The notes: a model not told the origin generated them from the letters alone. DNA of 64,000 nucleotides from Amblyomma americanum (GCF_052857255.1 NC_135498.1:162030124-162094123), one strand, 5' to 3'. Shown: positions 46,884-57,546, numbered from the stretch's first letter. Program-made: numbers and translations.

Positions 46884-48295
46884 CTGCTGCTTGCGAGTTC
46901 TGTTAAAGCTGGTGTCTTTTTAACAGCGGCAGCTAATAGCGCCGTTCATGCGGCTAAAGCCTTCAGCACGAAGGCCGGTGTGTCTGATTGAGGACGCCGT
47001 TTTGTCGCATGATGTTGTGTGGAGCTTGGCTAAAGTACTCAACAGCCAGCTAGGCGCTTGATAACCTCTAGACATATCGTTTATTTGTCATAAGAATGCG
47101 AGGCATGAGAACTGAAATTTAAAACGTGTAAATTCTTAGTCATAGATGGAAATCTTTAAAATACTACATGTGAAAATTCACACAGGAAGGTTCTGCGTAA
47201 AAGACCGAAAGACAAATCCACTGAAACCTTACTAGTTTTAAAAGACGATAGTGCTTTCTTCCCTGGATATATTTCTAGGGCATCTTTTACATGTACGAAT
47301 AATTGTTTCCAGCACGGGAAGAGGACAAAGTAGTGTATTTTGCAAAAGTGGGTGGGGATGGAAATTCGCAGGGCACAGCAGAGCACGAACTCCAAGAAAA
47401 AGGATGGGAGAAGACGGAGTAAGGGGGGTGGGGTGGCACCTGAACTATGACGCTCACTTCGGCCCTCATCTGGCTGCGTACAGCTTGCGTTTATCAGTTT
47501 AGTGGGGACGGAACAAATTTCGAACACGCCTGCATAATTTCGGGGCATAAATCTTGTTACTTGAAAATTCTGCAGGGCTGCATATTAAAAGAAATGACAA
47601 ACCTAACTTTGTGTCTCTTACTTGGTTTGCAATAAATTTGTATCTGTTAACTAAAGCTGCAGGTCTTCAAAACTTCTCTACACAAAGAAACAGATGCTGT
47701 TGGACTTGACTTCTGAATGTGAGCCATGTTTTCGATTTAAATGCACAACACAATATTCACGTGCGCCTAGGGGTTTCCTTTTATGACCTTCTTCCATGTT
47801 TGATGAGAATTTTGTGCACTGAGCACGTGTTATTTGCTTTCAGTTCAATATAGTAAGAGTCGCCTACGCAGATGATCTGGTATCAGCACTATCATGGTAA
47901 GTGGATGGTTGCTTTATCTGCGCTAAGTCTACAGCCCGTGCTACCGACAGTTACATTTAAGGTAATTCACCTACATGAAAGAGGGCGCAAGTATAATCAG
48001 CCTACGGTAGTCTTCAAGCATTTAATATTTTATGCGCAACGTTTGTGTCAAAGCAGCTAAGTAAACGCATTTTATAAACACATCTTCTATACAGGTATGT
48101 CTCAAAGCCGATGCGTTTCCCTATAAATTAGGCACATTTAATTTGTAGCATTTCAGCCTTCATGCTATGAATGAAACGAAATCAATTCTAGCAGTTTAAA
48201 AGGCTAAATATAGGGCAGCAGCAGGAAGACTGACCCTAAGATGAAGGCTAACTTATTTCCGCGCAGAGTATGGGCAGGCGCTCTTTCTTTGTGTA
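46884..48295. other. Intergenic stretch after the transporter, no gene seen
   Basis: Holds the 3' untranslated region of the transporter, with no clear polyadenylation site that I would commit to. AATAAA-like sites occur near 47630. Frames are short and without motifs. Confidence 0.55.
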
Positions 48296-48471
48296 AGATG
48301 GTCGGTCAAAAGTTCCCAGGTAAGAGGGTCAGCTTTACAGGGTCTCTATACAGGATAGGAGAACTGTCATTCTCACCTGTGAGGACGTTGATAGGCTTAT
48401 TGCTATTATATTTGGCAGGATTTGCCGCCCAAAAGCAGATCCTGTGGCCTGGAAACGTTTGACCAACCCTG
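48296..48471. mobile_element. Tc1/mariner-like MITE
   Basis: 176 bp between TA dinucleotides (48294-48295 and 48472-48473). Terminal inverted repeats: GGTCGGTCAAAAGTTCCCAGG on the left (shown as 48300-48320) against the complement of CCTGGAAACGTTTGACCAAC on the right. No transposase is encoded. TA target duplication and terminus wording fit the Tc1/mariner superfamily. Confidence 0.7.
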
Positions 48472-48812
48472 TACATACACGCCCAACGTGGGCTGCAGCC
48501 CACGACTCTGAAATCCGCCCGACTAAGCTAGCCGGGATTGAGTTTTTGCAATGCAGTATTTAAAGCTAGCCGTCTTATAGCACCACCCAGGATTGCAGCC
48601 CTAAGTACACTTATCCAGCTGCTCGGGTGACAGCACGAAACAGAACGGGCCATACAAGCTTCCATACATCGAGAGGTTCTAACATGCAATGCATTGCATT
48701 AAAGCCGGGTTGGTTTCTCAGACGACTCATAATAGGTCGTAACCGCACATGTTTATCAGCCATGTCCTATGATTACTGCCCGTGACGCCGCCTTCTCCCT
48801 CTTATTAGACCT

Positions 48813-48978
48813 GTTAGCATACCGGAGGCGTACTACCGGAGACGTGCACCGGTTAACCGGAAGCCTTCCGCGTACGCGCAATGGCCCCGCCTGGCCGCAC
48901 GCATGTCAATGCGCGTACGCGGAAGGCATTCGGTATACCGGTGCACATGTCTCCAGTAGTACGTCTCTGTAAGCTAAA
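48813..48978. repeat. Long hairpin, arms of about 70 bases
   Basis: The left arm 48813-48884 and right arm 48905-48978 are inverted copies with few mismatches. Both carry GTGCACCGGT, GCCTTCCGCGTACGCGCA and a CGTACTAC block, and outer ends TTAGC and GCTAA. The loop is about 20 bases. It may be a small foldback transposon, and its RNA would be a source of double-stranded RNA if transcribed. Confidence 0.85.
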
Positions 48979-49864
48979 AACGTCCATTATCTTGGAGATT
49001 TGCAGCGCTCTTGGTGTGCAAGGCTGCTTTAGCGCCTTGAGATCGCGCCGCCCTCTGACGCTTACTTTCCAGGCTGCTGGCGCACTAGGAGTTCCTTGCC
49101 TCTATTTGGCCCTTCTCACTTCCGTGCGAGGCGGTGAGCTCATTGTCTCTGGGCCGCTCTCGGCGCTTGACGTGCCACAAGACTCGCCTACCACTATTCG
49201 TCCATACTGATGTGTTAAGCCGCTCAGACTGCCCTGTCAGTTCGGTGTGCGGCTACATAAAGCTACAGTTGGCGACATCGACGAGCACTTCTATTTCTTG
49301 ATTCGGCCGGCTCTATTGCATGGCTACGAGGGCAATACTATAGCAGTAGAGAATTTGACAGCGCATAACTAACGGCAGAAAGATTAAGACGTTGATGTAC
49401 AACAGCAGCGTCACGTACTAGTGACCAGAACACCAAAAGCACGGCAAATACATAGCGCAAGGGGTGGCGGTGAAGACTTAAGGGTCTAATGATGTGTTCC
49501 ATGGGCGATCCCGAGCACATTTTCTTGCTCCGAAAAAATGAAAAACATGCATAAAATGGTGACTTCGATTCAAATTCTAGATTATTATTGGCAAAGACGG
49601 ATTTTGTATTCCTTCAAAGAATCGGGGATCTGCTTCGAATCGCCAGTTGTAATACGCCACAAGGCATCGGCAAACCGAGCTTACCATTTGGCTTCGCTTG
49701 GAACAGCGGTAAAAAGTATTCTAACTCCGTAAGGAGTACTTTTTCACAGTGCGAAAATGGCGGCGTCTGTGGGCATTGACTTTCCTTCCTTTTTCCACTC
49801 CCTATTTCCGGTCCTCGTATTCACATTTGTTTTCTCTCGCTGCAATCATTGTTATTGGTACTAT
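48979..49864. other. Intergenic stretch, no gene seen
   Basis: No motif-bearing frame, no repeat family recognised. Confidence 0.55.
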
Positions 49865-49917
49865 AGAGTACTCTCATCATCATCACCCTCACTACGCGCA
49901 CTGCAGGGCAAAGGACA
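49865..49917 (-). mobile_element. RTE LINE 3' end, minus strand
   Basis: CATCATCATCACCCTCACTA then GCACTGCAGGGCAAAGG is the reverse complement of the RTE 3' end seen at 50925-50980. It abuts the plus-strand RTE copy directly. Confidence 0.7.
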
Positions 49918-50980
49918 CGCCAAAGACATGAAAAATTACAGGCCGATCAGCTTACTGTCTGTTGCCTACGAGATATTCACTAAGGTAATCGCTAATAGAG
50001 TCAGGGTAACCTTAGACTTTAATCAACTAAATGATCAGGCAGGCTTTCGTAATGGATATTCCACAATAGACCATATTAAAACTATCAACCAGGTGATAGA
50101 GAAACGCGCAGATTATAATGAACCCCTATATATAGCCTTTATTGATTACGAGAAAGCATTTGACTCAGTGGAAACCTCGGCAGTCATGCGGGCATTGCGG
50201 AATGACGGTGTAGGGGAGCCTTATGTGTGAATACTGGATGATATATATGGGAACTGGACAGCTTCCACAGTCCTCCATAAAGTCAGCAATAAAATTCCAA
50301 TAAGAAAGGGCGTCAGGCAGGAAGACACGATCTCGCCAAAGCTATTCACCGCCTGTTCACAGGAGGTATCCCGAGGCCTGAATTGTTAACAGTTGGGGAT
50401 AAGAGTTAATGAAAAATACCTAAATAATCTTCGATTCGCTGATGACATCACCTTGCTGAGTCACTCATGAGATTTATTGCAAAGCATGAGCAATGAAGCA
50501 ATTTCCCTGAAGAGGAAACTGTACAACAGCTTAATATTACCGGTACTCACCTACAGGGCAGAAACGCGGAGGCTAACGAAAAGAGTTCAGCTTAAGTTAT
50601 GGACAACGCAGCGAGCCATGGAAAGAAAAATGATAGGTGTAACGTTAAGAGACGAGAAGCGGGCAGAGTGGGTGAGGGAACAAATACAGGTTAATGACAT
50701 CCTAGTCGAAATCAAGAGAAAGAAATGGGCTTGGGCAGGGCATGTAATGCGAAGGCAAGATCACCGCTGGTCCTTAAGAGTAACGGAGTGGATTCCAAGA
50801 GAAAGTAAGCGCAGCAGGGGGCGGCAGAAGGTTAGGTGCGCGGATGAGATTAAGAAGTTTGCAGGCAAAGGGTGGATGCAGCTGGCAAAGGATAGGGTTA
50901 GTTGGAGAGACATTGGAGAGGCCTTTGCCCTGCAGTGGGAGTAGTAAGGCTGATGATGATGATGATGATGATGATGAGCA
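49918..50980 (+). pseudogene. RTE-type LINE fragment with internal deletion
   Basis: RT of the RTE group: KNYRPISLLSVAYEIFTKVI, NDQAGFRNGYSTIDHI, LYIAFIDYEKAFDSVETSAV (49757-50230 frame), a stop at about 50228, a GVRQ-type box near 50310, and the active site LRFADDITLLSH (about 50430-50465). After a deletion the C-terminal part is open at 50477-50944: LKRKLYNSLILPVLTYRAET, ERKMIGVTLRDEKRAEWV, KWAWAGHVMRRQDHRW, ending EAFALQWE. The tail is (GATGAT)n at 50953-50979, as in RTE. The deleted part between active site and C-terminus is the RT thumb. Confidence 0.85.
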
Positions 50981-50984
50981 ATGA

Positions 50985-51480
50985 GTTAAGCAGAGCAGGA
51001 TGGTAGGTCTAAAAGTTAGCATGCAGAAAACAAAAGTAATGTTTAACAGTCTGGCAAGGGAACAAAAGTTCACAACTGGTAGCGAGGTGCTGGAAGTCCT
51101 AAAGATGTCTACTTAGGTCTGGTAGTGACCGCTGATCCGGATCATGAGATGTAAATAACTAGAAGAATAAGAATGGGGCTCTCTCAGGTCATGAATGGCA
51201 GTTTACCAATATGTGTGAATAGAAAAGTATACAACAGCTGTAACTTACCAGTGTTCACGTACGGGGCAGAAATGTGGAGGCTGACGAAAAGGGTTTAGCT
51301 TCAATTAAGGGCAACGCAGCGACCTATTGCAAGAAAAACGATAGGTGTAACATTCAGAGACTAGAAGCGAGACTGGGTGAGGAAACTAACTTGGGTTAAT
51401 GACATCCTAGTGGAAATCATGAGGAAGAAATGGCCTTGGGCAGGTCATGTAATGTGAAGGCAAGATAACCGCTCGTCCTT
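50985..51480 (+). pseudogene. Second RTE fragment
   Basis: The same family again, more decayed: NELSRAG at the start, then the region deleted from the first copy, and VHVRGRNVEADEK and LGRSCNVKA in broken frames up to about 51480. It starts immediately after the tail of the first copy. It may be the older element into which the first copy inserted. Confidence 0.7.
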
Positions 51481-51810
51481 AAACGGACCCAGAAAGGGGT
51501 TTGTACCGAGTGTAAGAAAAGCCAGAACACTGATAAATACTGAACCGCCCATCTTTCTACCGCAAAAATTTTCCACGTATTTCTGGCAACACCAGAGATG
51601 CAGGTGATTAAAAATGACAGTCCGCCTTTTCCCTCTCAACTCATACGCCAAAGGGAGCCATAAAAAATAAAAACTACATGCTGGCGCGACTCTCCGCCTA
51701 CGAATACGTCATCATTGTTTACTTCTGGTAGCCGCTCTCGCTCGCTCGCTTCACGCCTGGCGCATCATCGCATCGTCTGCCATCGACGAGATTTGCTTAT
51801 TTGTCGTTTT

Positions 51811-52586
51811 ATGGACCCCGATCTCAAGCAACGCTTCATACAGATAAGTGCCGAGATGAGCTTCGAGCCATACAAGAATACGCCGTTGAAAAGCCGGCGT
51901 TGAATTTTGACGACGACGAAAACGATTCGTCGGCGGGTTCACCAGACTCTCCCGACGATGGAGGTGGTGATGCTGTTGGCGGGTAAGTGATGCGTCTGGT
52001 AATGATCGTACGCATATTCTTAGTTGTACAAGTAATGTAAGTCATACAAAATGGTAAATAATAGCTAGCGTGAGTGCTTGCTTTCATCAATATTTTGAGC
52101 TGTCGCCCGTCGAGCTATGTTCTGCAGATAAACATTCAGGGCTAGCGCAGGTACAGTTGCGGCTTCTGCGGTTTAATGCCGACACCCCTGGAGCAAGTTT
52201 GCTGCCTCGACGTTCCGGCAGTAGTTGCGGAGTGCGAGGAAGGGTGCGTCACACAGCATCGCGCATTCCAGAGCGTATGCTGCACCCTAGAGGTTCTCAG
52301 GTTGGTCTATTGGGCGATGCGGGAGAACGGCGCCCACCTGGAAGAGGACGAGGAGCTGCACAGGTAAGCCAAAAGTGTCTTACAACTGAAACACAGTTAT
52401 ATGTTCACCATAACCATTGGTTGTTTGAGATCTAACCGGTTCCTTGCGTACCGGGCATTCACCCAATGAATATGGGGGACGCTCGGCAGAGCCAACCGTG
52501 TGGTGCTGCCAGCCTGCGTCGTGTGCAGCTTTCGGAGGTAATTTCCCTCAGCCAGCTACATGGGCTTTCGGCACCCTGCCCAATAG
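51811..52586 (+). pseudogene. Spliced pseudogene with P2X7-C-terminal-like domain
   Basis: Three exons: about 51811-51982, 52151-52363 and 52430-52586. GT-AG introns of 168 and 66 bases both split codons in phase 2 and join cleanly. Exon 1 starts MDPDLKQRFIQISAEMSFEP and then must change frame to reach EKPALNFDDDENDSSAG, so it carries a frameshift. Exon 2 has YSCGFCGLMPTPLEQVCC and CVTQHRAFQSVC. Exon 3 has an AYRAFTQ-stop-IWGTLGRANR block, then VVLPACVVCSFRR-stop-FPSASYMGFRH. Stops are TGA at 52467-52469, TAA at 52539-52541 and the final TAG at 52584-52586. The Cys pattern and the LGRANR, LPAC and FPSASYMGF blocks match the cytoplasmic C-terminal domain of P2X7-like proteins, which is found alone in many invertebrate genes. 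Retained introns exclude a processed copy. Confidence 0.7.
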
Positions 52587-53197
52587 CGCAGGTAATGGTC
52601 CACTAATGCCATGATGTTCACATTTTCCATTAACTGCAGATTACTGTCTATTTGCTGCTTAGTGTCGCCGTTGGCTCATGTTTGTCGTTAACAGTTTTGA
52701 TACTGTTGACCAGAGGCATTCCTTCGGCGAAGCAGCAACAAGTTTATATAGGCCCTTCTAGAGCCTACAGATACATGCGCTTTATGGGTTTAATCTTTTG
52801 TGCATAGCTTTATCGGTGCAGGCGGTATCGTGAATACACCACTTTTTTTTTCTCCCCAATGTAGTAGGATTACAGCATGCAGCACAAAGTGCAACTCGTG
52901 CCTGCTGGAAAACATTGAATAGATTTTGGATGTCACGAGGACACGAATGGTCAAAGGGTAGATGCGACTGGGCTGCTTTCCATGGGTGCAGTATTTAGAT
53001 GTATGGCAGCTGTGAGTTTTTATTAGGAAAGGACACAGTAGTCATCTCGTTTTTTTTACATCTACTCTAATCATTCCTCCTTCCTTTGTGTGTCACCATC
53101 ATTTGTGCATTGCAGGTTCTGTCTGCCACTAAATATTTATTTTTACCTGAACCAGTTCTGCAGTAGATAGGGCTCTTATATTGGCCGTCATGTAATG
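52587..53197. other. Intergenic stretch, no gene seen
   Basis: Only short frames and a T-rich run near 52843. No motif or repeat family recognised. Confidence 0.55.
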
Positions 53198-53387
53198 TTA
53201 CTGGTTTATCGGGATTTAACGTCCCAAAGAAACTCAGGCTATGAGGAAGGCTTTATCTGCTGGCAAAATAATTGATGATTTTAAGTTGTATAAATTTTGT
53301 ACTTGTGGCTTTGTGTACTTGTGGCTGTGTGTACGTATTCAATTGTATGCATCCACCCTGTAACGGCCTTACGGCTGACAGTATCAA

Positions 53388-53446
<59 letters not shown>

Positions 53447-53625
53447 ATAGTGAGGAGCTTCAGAAATTTCGACCACCTGGGGTTCTTTAACGTACACTGA
53501 CATCGCACAGTACACTGGTCTCTAGAATTTCGCCTCTATCGAAATTTGGCCGCCACGGCCGGGATAGAAAACGCGTCTTTCGGGCCAGCAGCCGAGCGCT
53601 ATAACCACTGCGCCACTGTGGCGGT
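53198..53625 (-). mobile_element. SINE split by a LINE 3' end
   Basis: The SINE tail (GTTTATCGGGATTTAACGTC, 53203-53222) is at the left, and body and head (GGGGTTCTTTAACGTACACT, then the degenerate head CGCCACTGTGGCGG) are at 53449-53625. Between them, 53248-53448 is a separate insertion with its own AAAT tail. Confidence 0.8.
53248..53448 (+). mobile_element. 5'-truncated LINE 3' end with (AAAT)n tail
   Basis: Ends GTAACGGCCTTACGGCTGAC followed by AGTATC and about 15 AAAT units (53387-53448). The wording matches the CR1-like tail at 13340-13357. It sits inside the SINE, so it is younger. Confidence 0.75.
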
Positions 53626-54279
53626 CGCCAGTTTACTAGTGGTCTACAATGGGCAAGAACAGGACTGCGGTTTTTTCTGCAATTTTGGTGGTGTGCACTG
53701 CTTACAGAAAAGTGGTGTTTTGCACTTCAATTCCTAACTTGTATTCTAGGAAACTACCTTATTTATTGTCCCTTTGGATATCACATCATCTGGTGCCTAG
53801 TCATGTATACCATTAAGATTCTTCATCACCCTTAGTCTCACCAATGCTGGGGCCCAGCTAAGCAACATGCACCAGCTTCCGAAACAGGCCGCTCAGGATG
53901 CAGCTGAAAATGGTGGTAAAGTGAGCAGATGAAGGGCTTCAGTACATTCGTAGGTAGCCCAGCAGTGGGACACGCTAGAAAATGACAGCACCCTGCAGGG
54001 TGAGCTTAGCATCAACCTGCAGTTTCTCACTCTCTCTTCTGTTTGTGTGTCTGCATGTATCTGCCAATCTGGGCAGTGCTGTTATGAAAGCCTCCACCAG
54101 TTTGCTGGGCTTTCTTCCTCATATCGCATTTTGCACTTTCGTAGATCATATTCGCATGACATGTGGTATGAAATGGGCTTCGAACATAGCCTTTACAATA
54201 TTGTAAAAATTTGGACCTTCCTGTTCACATCAAGTGAGGAAAGAACATCTTCAACCTTTCTGCCGACTCAATAGTTACG
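53626..54279. other. Intergenic stretch, no gene seen
   Basis: Contains TACATTCGTAGGTAGCCCAG near 53943, reminiscent of LINE coding sequence, but too short to assign. Otherwise nothing recognised. Confidence 0.5.
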
Positions 54280-54420
54280 CGACTCAGCTGCTGACCCTGG
54301 TATGCGGGTTTGATCCTGAGCTTGTTGGCCACATATTGATGGAGGTAAAATGCGAACGCCTGTGAACTGTGCGATGTCAGTGCATGTTAAGGAACCCTAG
54401 TTAGCAGAAATTTATTCGCG
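54280..54420 (+). mobile_element. Degraded SINE relic
   Basis: The SINE body is recognisable in GCGATGTCAGTGCATGTTAA and AAGGAACCCTAG, after a ruined head with GGGTTTGATCC. It is an old copy on the plus strand. Confidence 0.6.
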
Positions 54421-54500
54421 GCCCTCCCTCATTTTATTCAATTTGTTTACAACATACTGATAGCCTCATAGTGGAGGCTTTTGCAGGTCAGGGATAAATT
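54421..54500 (-). mobile_element. CR1-like LINE 3' end fragment
   Basis: The reverse complement reads CCACTATGAGGCTATCAGTA followed by an A-rich AATAAA tail. This resembles the ends at 13340 and 53370. Confidence 0.45.
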
Positions 54501-54910
54501 GTATACACACATGAAAAACGTTTACAGTCAGATTACTGCAGACATGAAAAAAAAGCAATAACAAATCATAATAAAAATAAACTCTAGGTTGCAAATTAAC
54601 TTGGAAGAAGAAAAAGGAAATGCAATACAATGCGATAAATCAACCACACAAAAACTAAATAAAAACAAACAATTCAAAAACTGTGCACCCATTCCCATTC
54701 TAGATTTGACAATAGTCTGAATTTTTTGGGGACGTCAGACCCCACAAGTCACCTGTAGTGAGCGTATAGTGGGGGCTGATGGCGCCAGGGGAAAAGTTTC
54801 TCAGTGTTAGCACAGCTGAAGATAACAGCACAGGTCAGCTGAAAAGGTGGATGCACTGGGATTGATACACATTGGATTCCTTCACTCTGCGCAGCTGGAA
54901 TCATTGAAGG

Positions 54911-55083
54911 TGTAGCGGGGCTGGCATCGCCAGCAATACTGATGAAGCTGGGAGTGCGACCTGGCTCGCTCAGAACAGAACACATTCGGCAACCGGCCTG
55001 GCCAGCAACGTCGACAGCCCGCTCCGCCGGCTCACCAGCCGCGGCTACCGGTACCATCCAATAAATGTGGATCACCTTCCACA
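54911..55083 (+). repeat. 5' LTR of the compact element
   Basis: 173 bp, TG...CA ends. It differs from the right LTR at roughly one base in ten, with small indels. An AATAAAT polyadenylation-like signal is about 20 bases before the end. Confidence 0.88.
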
Positions 55084-55230
55084 TCTGGTGACTCGTCTGG
55101 ACGACAGCTTCGATGCACGCAACGCCTCCCCCACCGGCTCTGCGCTCCTGCTCGTACTGTCCCTCCACTTGGCCTTCCCGCTGCATGCCCGTTGTTCGCG
55201 CCTGGTTTTCGGCAACTACTTCTCGCCGCC

Positions 55231-56457
55231 ATGTACACGCCTGCGATCACATCCGGTGAGTTCCTCCAGCTGTATCAGCGCTTCTTCCTTCCTCGGATGC
55301 TTGGACTGCCTGCGTTTTATGCCAGGGACCTCGTTTTTTGGCTGGTGCTGCTGGACTTATACTTTCACATCAACCACGTGTCCAGCGAGCTGCTGCGCTA
55401 TAACCATGCCAGCCGAGAACTCCCACCCAGTCTGCTGGCAAAGCAACAGTGGCCACCTCTTGGCCCCGATATTTACGTCGAGTTCAAGGACGGCCTGACG
55501 ACGTATTTTGGCTTGGAGCTCCCGCCGACTCTCTGCGCTGCTGTGCCGGGCTCAGAAGCAGTGCCGCCACTCAACTTGCGACGACTGGTCGAATCCCTCC
55601 TCATAGCGGTTTCGGTTTTCCCTCTGCCAGCTACTACATCGGAGCCGCTCCCCATCCCGGTCTCTCCCAAGTTTGCTCCACTGGCCCTTATGGACGGCCA
55701 TCCACCTGCGAGTTCCCGTCCCGCAGCGGCTCCTGCCCAGCCCTGCTTGCCAACCGTGATGCCTGCCCTTGGACCATCACCAGAAGAGCTTTTTCCCGAC
55801 CCGGGCCCCAACTCGCTTCTAGTCGCCTGTTCGCCTGTTACCTCTTGCCCAACCACAGTGAGCCCATGTGTCCTTCCTGTCGCGGGGCATGCATGCACGC
55901 CACAACAGATAATTGATACGCATAACACGCCACCCGAACCGGCTGCCACAGATTCCTGCCCACCTGACGCCTTCACCAGTGACTGTGCCTCCGAAACAGA
56001 CGAGAAAGACACTGAAGGTGGTTCCATGCTTCCAACACATTACAGCGCGCCCCATCCACTACCGCAAATGAACTCAGCACCACTGCTTCCTTCCCATTCT
56101 GACCTCTACATCACGGACTTTTGCCCTCTGTTTCGAGCAAGCGGTCCAATGCCACAGTGGGCTCGCTTTTGCAGACAGCCGGTCCATCCTGTCGACCGCT
56201 TCGTCCACTTCCCTAAATGGCAGCCTAAGCCCCACGCAGCAGATCTCCAGCCCAGTGTCGTGCACCGTCGTTTCTCTGTCGCCAGCAGCCAAGGAATCGT
56301 CTTCATTTCCACCGCTGTGGCTTCCCCCCGCCATACCTTCGTCCGCAACGACTGGGCCAGCGAACACCGCATCCCTCCTGTAAATCCCCACGTGGCTGCA
56401 TTTCCTGTATGGAAATTTCCCGGCCAACATCAACCCAACTGGCGGCACCACCAGTAG
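55231..56457 (+). CDS. Pro-rich gag-like ORF of the compact LTR element, 408 residues
   Basis: Open from ATG (55231, in the context GCCGCCATG) to TAG at 56455-56457 with no interruption. The N-terminal 100 residues are likely helical (ITSGEFLQLYQRFFLPRM, DLVFWLVLLDLYFHINHV, SSELLRYNHASRELPPSLL). The rest is Pro-, Ser- and Thr-rich (PASSRPAAAPAQP, SDCASETDEKDTEGG) and ends with a basic His-rich tail. I see no zinc knuckle, no protease DTG and no RT motif. The position between primer site and purine tract is that of gag, so I infer a gag-like role. A coding role is supported by an intact frame in an element whose LTRs have already diverged. I do not recognise a homologue. The frame also runs upstream to 55192 without an ATG. 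Confidence 0.65.
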   Translation: MYTPAITSGEFLQLYQRFFLPRMLGLPAFYARDLVFWLVLLDLYFHINHVSSELLRYNHASRELPPSLLAKQQWPPLGPDIYVEFKDGLTTYFGLELPPTLCAAVPGSEAVPPLNLRRLVESLLIAVSVFPLPATTSEPLPIPVSPKFAPLALMDGHPPASSRPAAAPAQPCLPTVMPALGPSPEELFPDPGPNSLLVACSPVTSCPTTVSPCVLPVAGHACTPQQIIDTHNTPPEPAATDSCPPDAFTSDCASETDEKDTEGGSMLPTHYSAPHPLPQMNSAPLLPSHSDLYITDFCPLFRASGPMPQWARFCRQPVHPVDRFVHFPKWQPKPHAADLQPSVVHRRFSVASSQGIVFISTAVASPRHTFVRNDWASEHRIPPVNPHVAAFPVWKFPGQHQPNWRHHQ

Positions 56458-56703
56458 ACCTTACGACTGAAACACGCCTAGCTCGCCTCGAATTCCTCGA
56501 TTTTTTCAGCCTGTTCATTGCGTCATCATTCTCATCCTTTGGCCCCCTCGCTCTTTGCAATGCAGCCAGGCTCGTCAGCCCGAGTTCGTTTCTTCTGCCG
56601 GCGACCATCACGAACTCTCACACGAACTTCACTGGCATGAAGAAACTTGTAAATATCGTATTTACTTTTCTTTCTTCGCGCATCGCAGTAGGGGAAGAGC
56701 AAC

Positions 56704-56881
56704 TGTAGCGGCGGGGGCATGGCCAGCAGCGCTGATGAAGATGAAGCTGGGAGCGTGACCTGGCTCGCGCAGAATAGAACACATTCGGCAACCGGCCTGG
56801 CCAGCAACATCGACAGCCTGTTCCGCCTGCTCACCAGCCGCGGCTGCTGGGACCTCCAATAAATATTGATCACCTTCCACA
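56704..56881 (+). repeat. 3' LTR of the compact element
   Basis: 178 bp, the partner of 54911-55083. It is preceded by a purine-rich stretch at 56687-56702. Confidence 0.88.
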
Positions 56882-57546
56882 AAGGCATACTGTACTTGAA
56901 GAGAGGGGGGTAGTTTGGCACACAGGAATAGGAGTGCGAGATCAGCAAGATGGCAGTGATATAGTCTATGTAGTGTCCAAACACAGGGCAGGGTGAATGT
57001 TGCCAAGATATTAAACGGTCGAATGCTTTCTCTGTGGGCCAGACTGGAGGACTCTGCCAGGTTGTGCTGAGAGGTGTTGCTCACGATGATAATGCCGATG
57101 GTAGGGCAGGTAGTGAGAGCGGGTCTGGTAGGGATTTTGAAAATCGGGAATGTCTTTTAGAAATGAGGTCTTGCTTTTTGGTCCTGTTCTAGTGGCTTGT
57201 CATGTGGTGTAGAGTTGGTGGCTCAATTCTCAGAAAGTTTTGCTTGTAGGAGGAGCCCTCGCAACTTTCGACAACACTGAGCAAGAGGTTATTAACATAG
57301 CCTGCGGAGAAAAACACCGAATTGGATGTTGTTTGAGTACAGAACAGCGGTATTAGGCGAAGAATCTACCCAAGTTTGTGCATTTAGCATCGAGTTGCTG
57401 ATTATTCAGCATGTGTGTTTCCACTGAATGATAAGCTAGTAACTCCTTTGGTATTACTGCAAATCTAATGAGCCATATGGAAAGGCTACAATTCCAGAAA
57501 ATTGATTTCACTGCCACAATATTACAGATATTTAAGGTATATATTG
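56882..57546. other. Intergenic stretch, no gene seen
   Basis: No motif-bearing frames. It continues the sequence found left of the compact LTR element. Confidence 0.5.

Larger units (their letters stand above)
54911..56881 (+). mobile_element. Compact LTR element with a single intact ORF and no pol
   Basis: LTRs 54911-55083 and 56704-56881 start TGTAGCGG and end TTCCACA. They share AACACATTCGGCAACCGGCC and AATAAAT near the end. A 4-bp target duplication AAGG stands at 54907-54910 and 56882-56885. A primer-site-like TGGTGACTCGTCTGG starts at 55086, and a purine tract AGTAGGGGAAGAG precedes the right LTR. The internal region is only 1.6 kb and has one ORF. There is no protease, RT or integrase, so it must depend on another element for mobility. 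Confidence 0.85.

Noticed and set aside
53281..53508. Minus-strand frame with repeated YLFI
   Set aside because: It is the (AAAT)n tail of a LINE fragment, not a membrane protein.
55473..56027. Minus-strand 184-codon Gly- and Ser-rich frame inside the compact LTR element
   Set aside because: It is antisense to the 408-codon ORF and driven by its composition. The plus-strand ORF has the ATG context and the position expected for gag.
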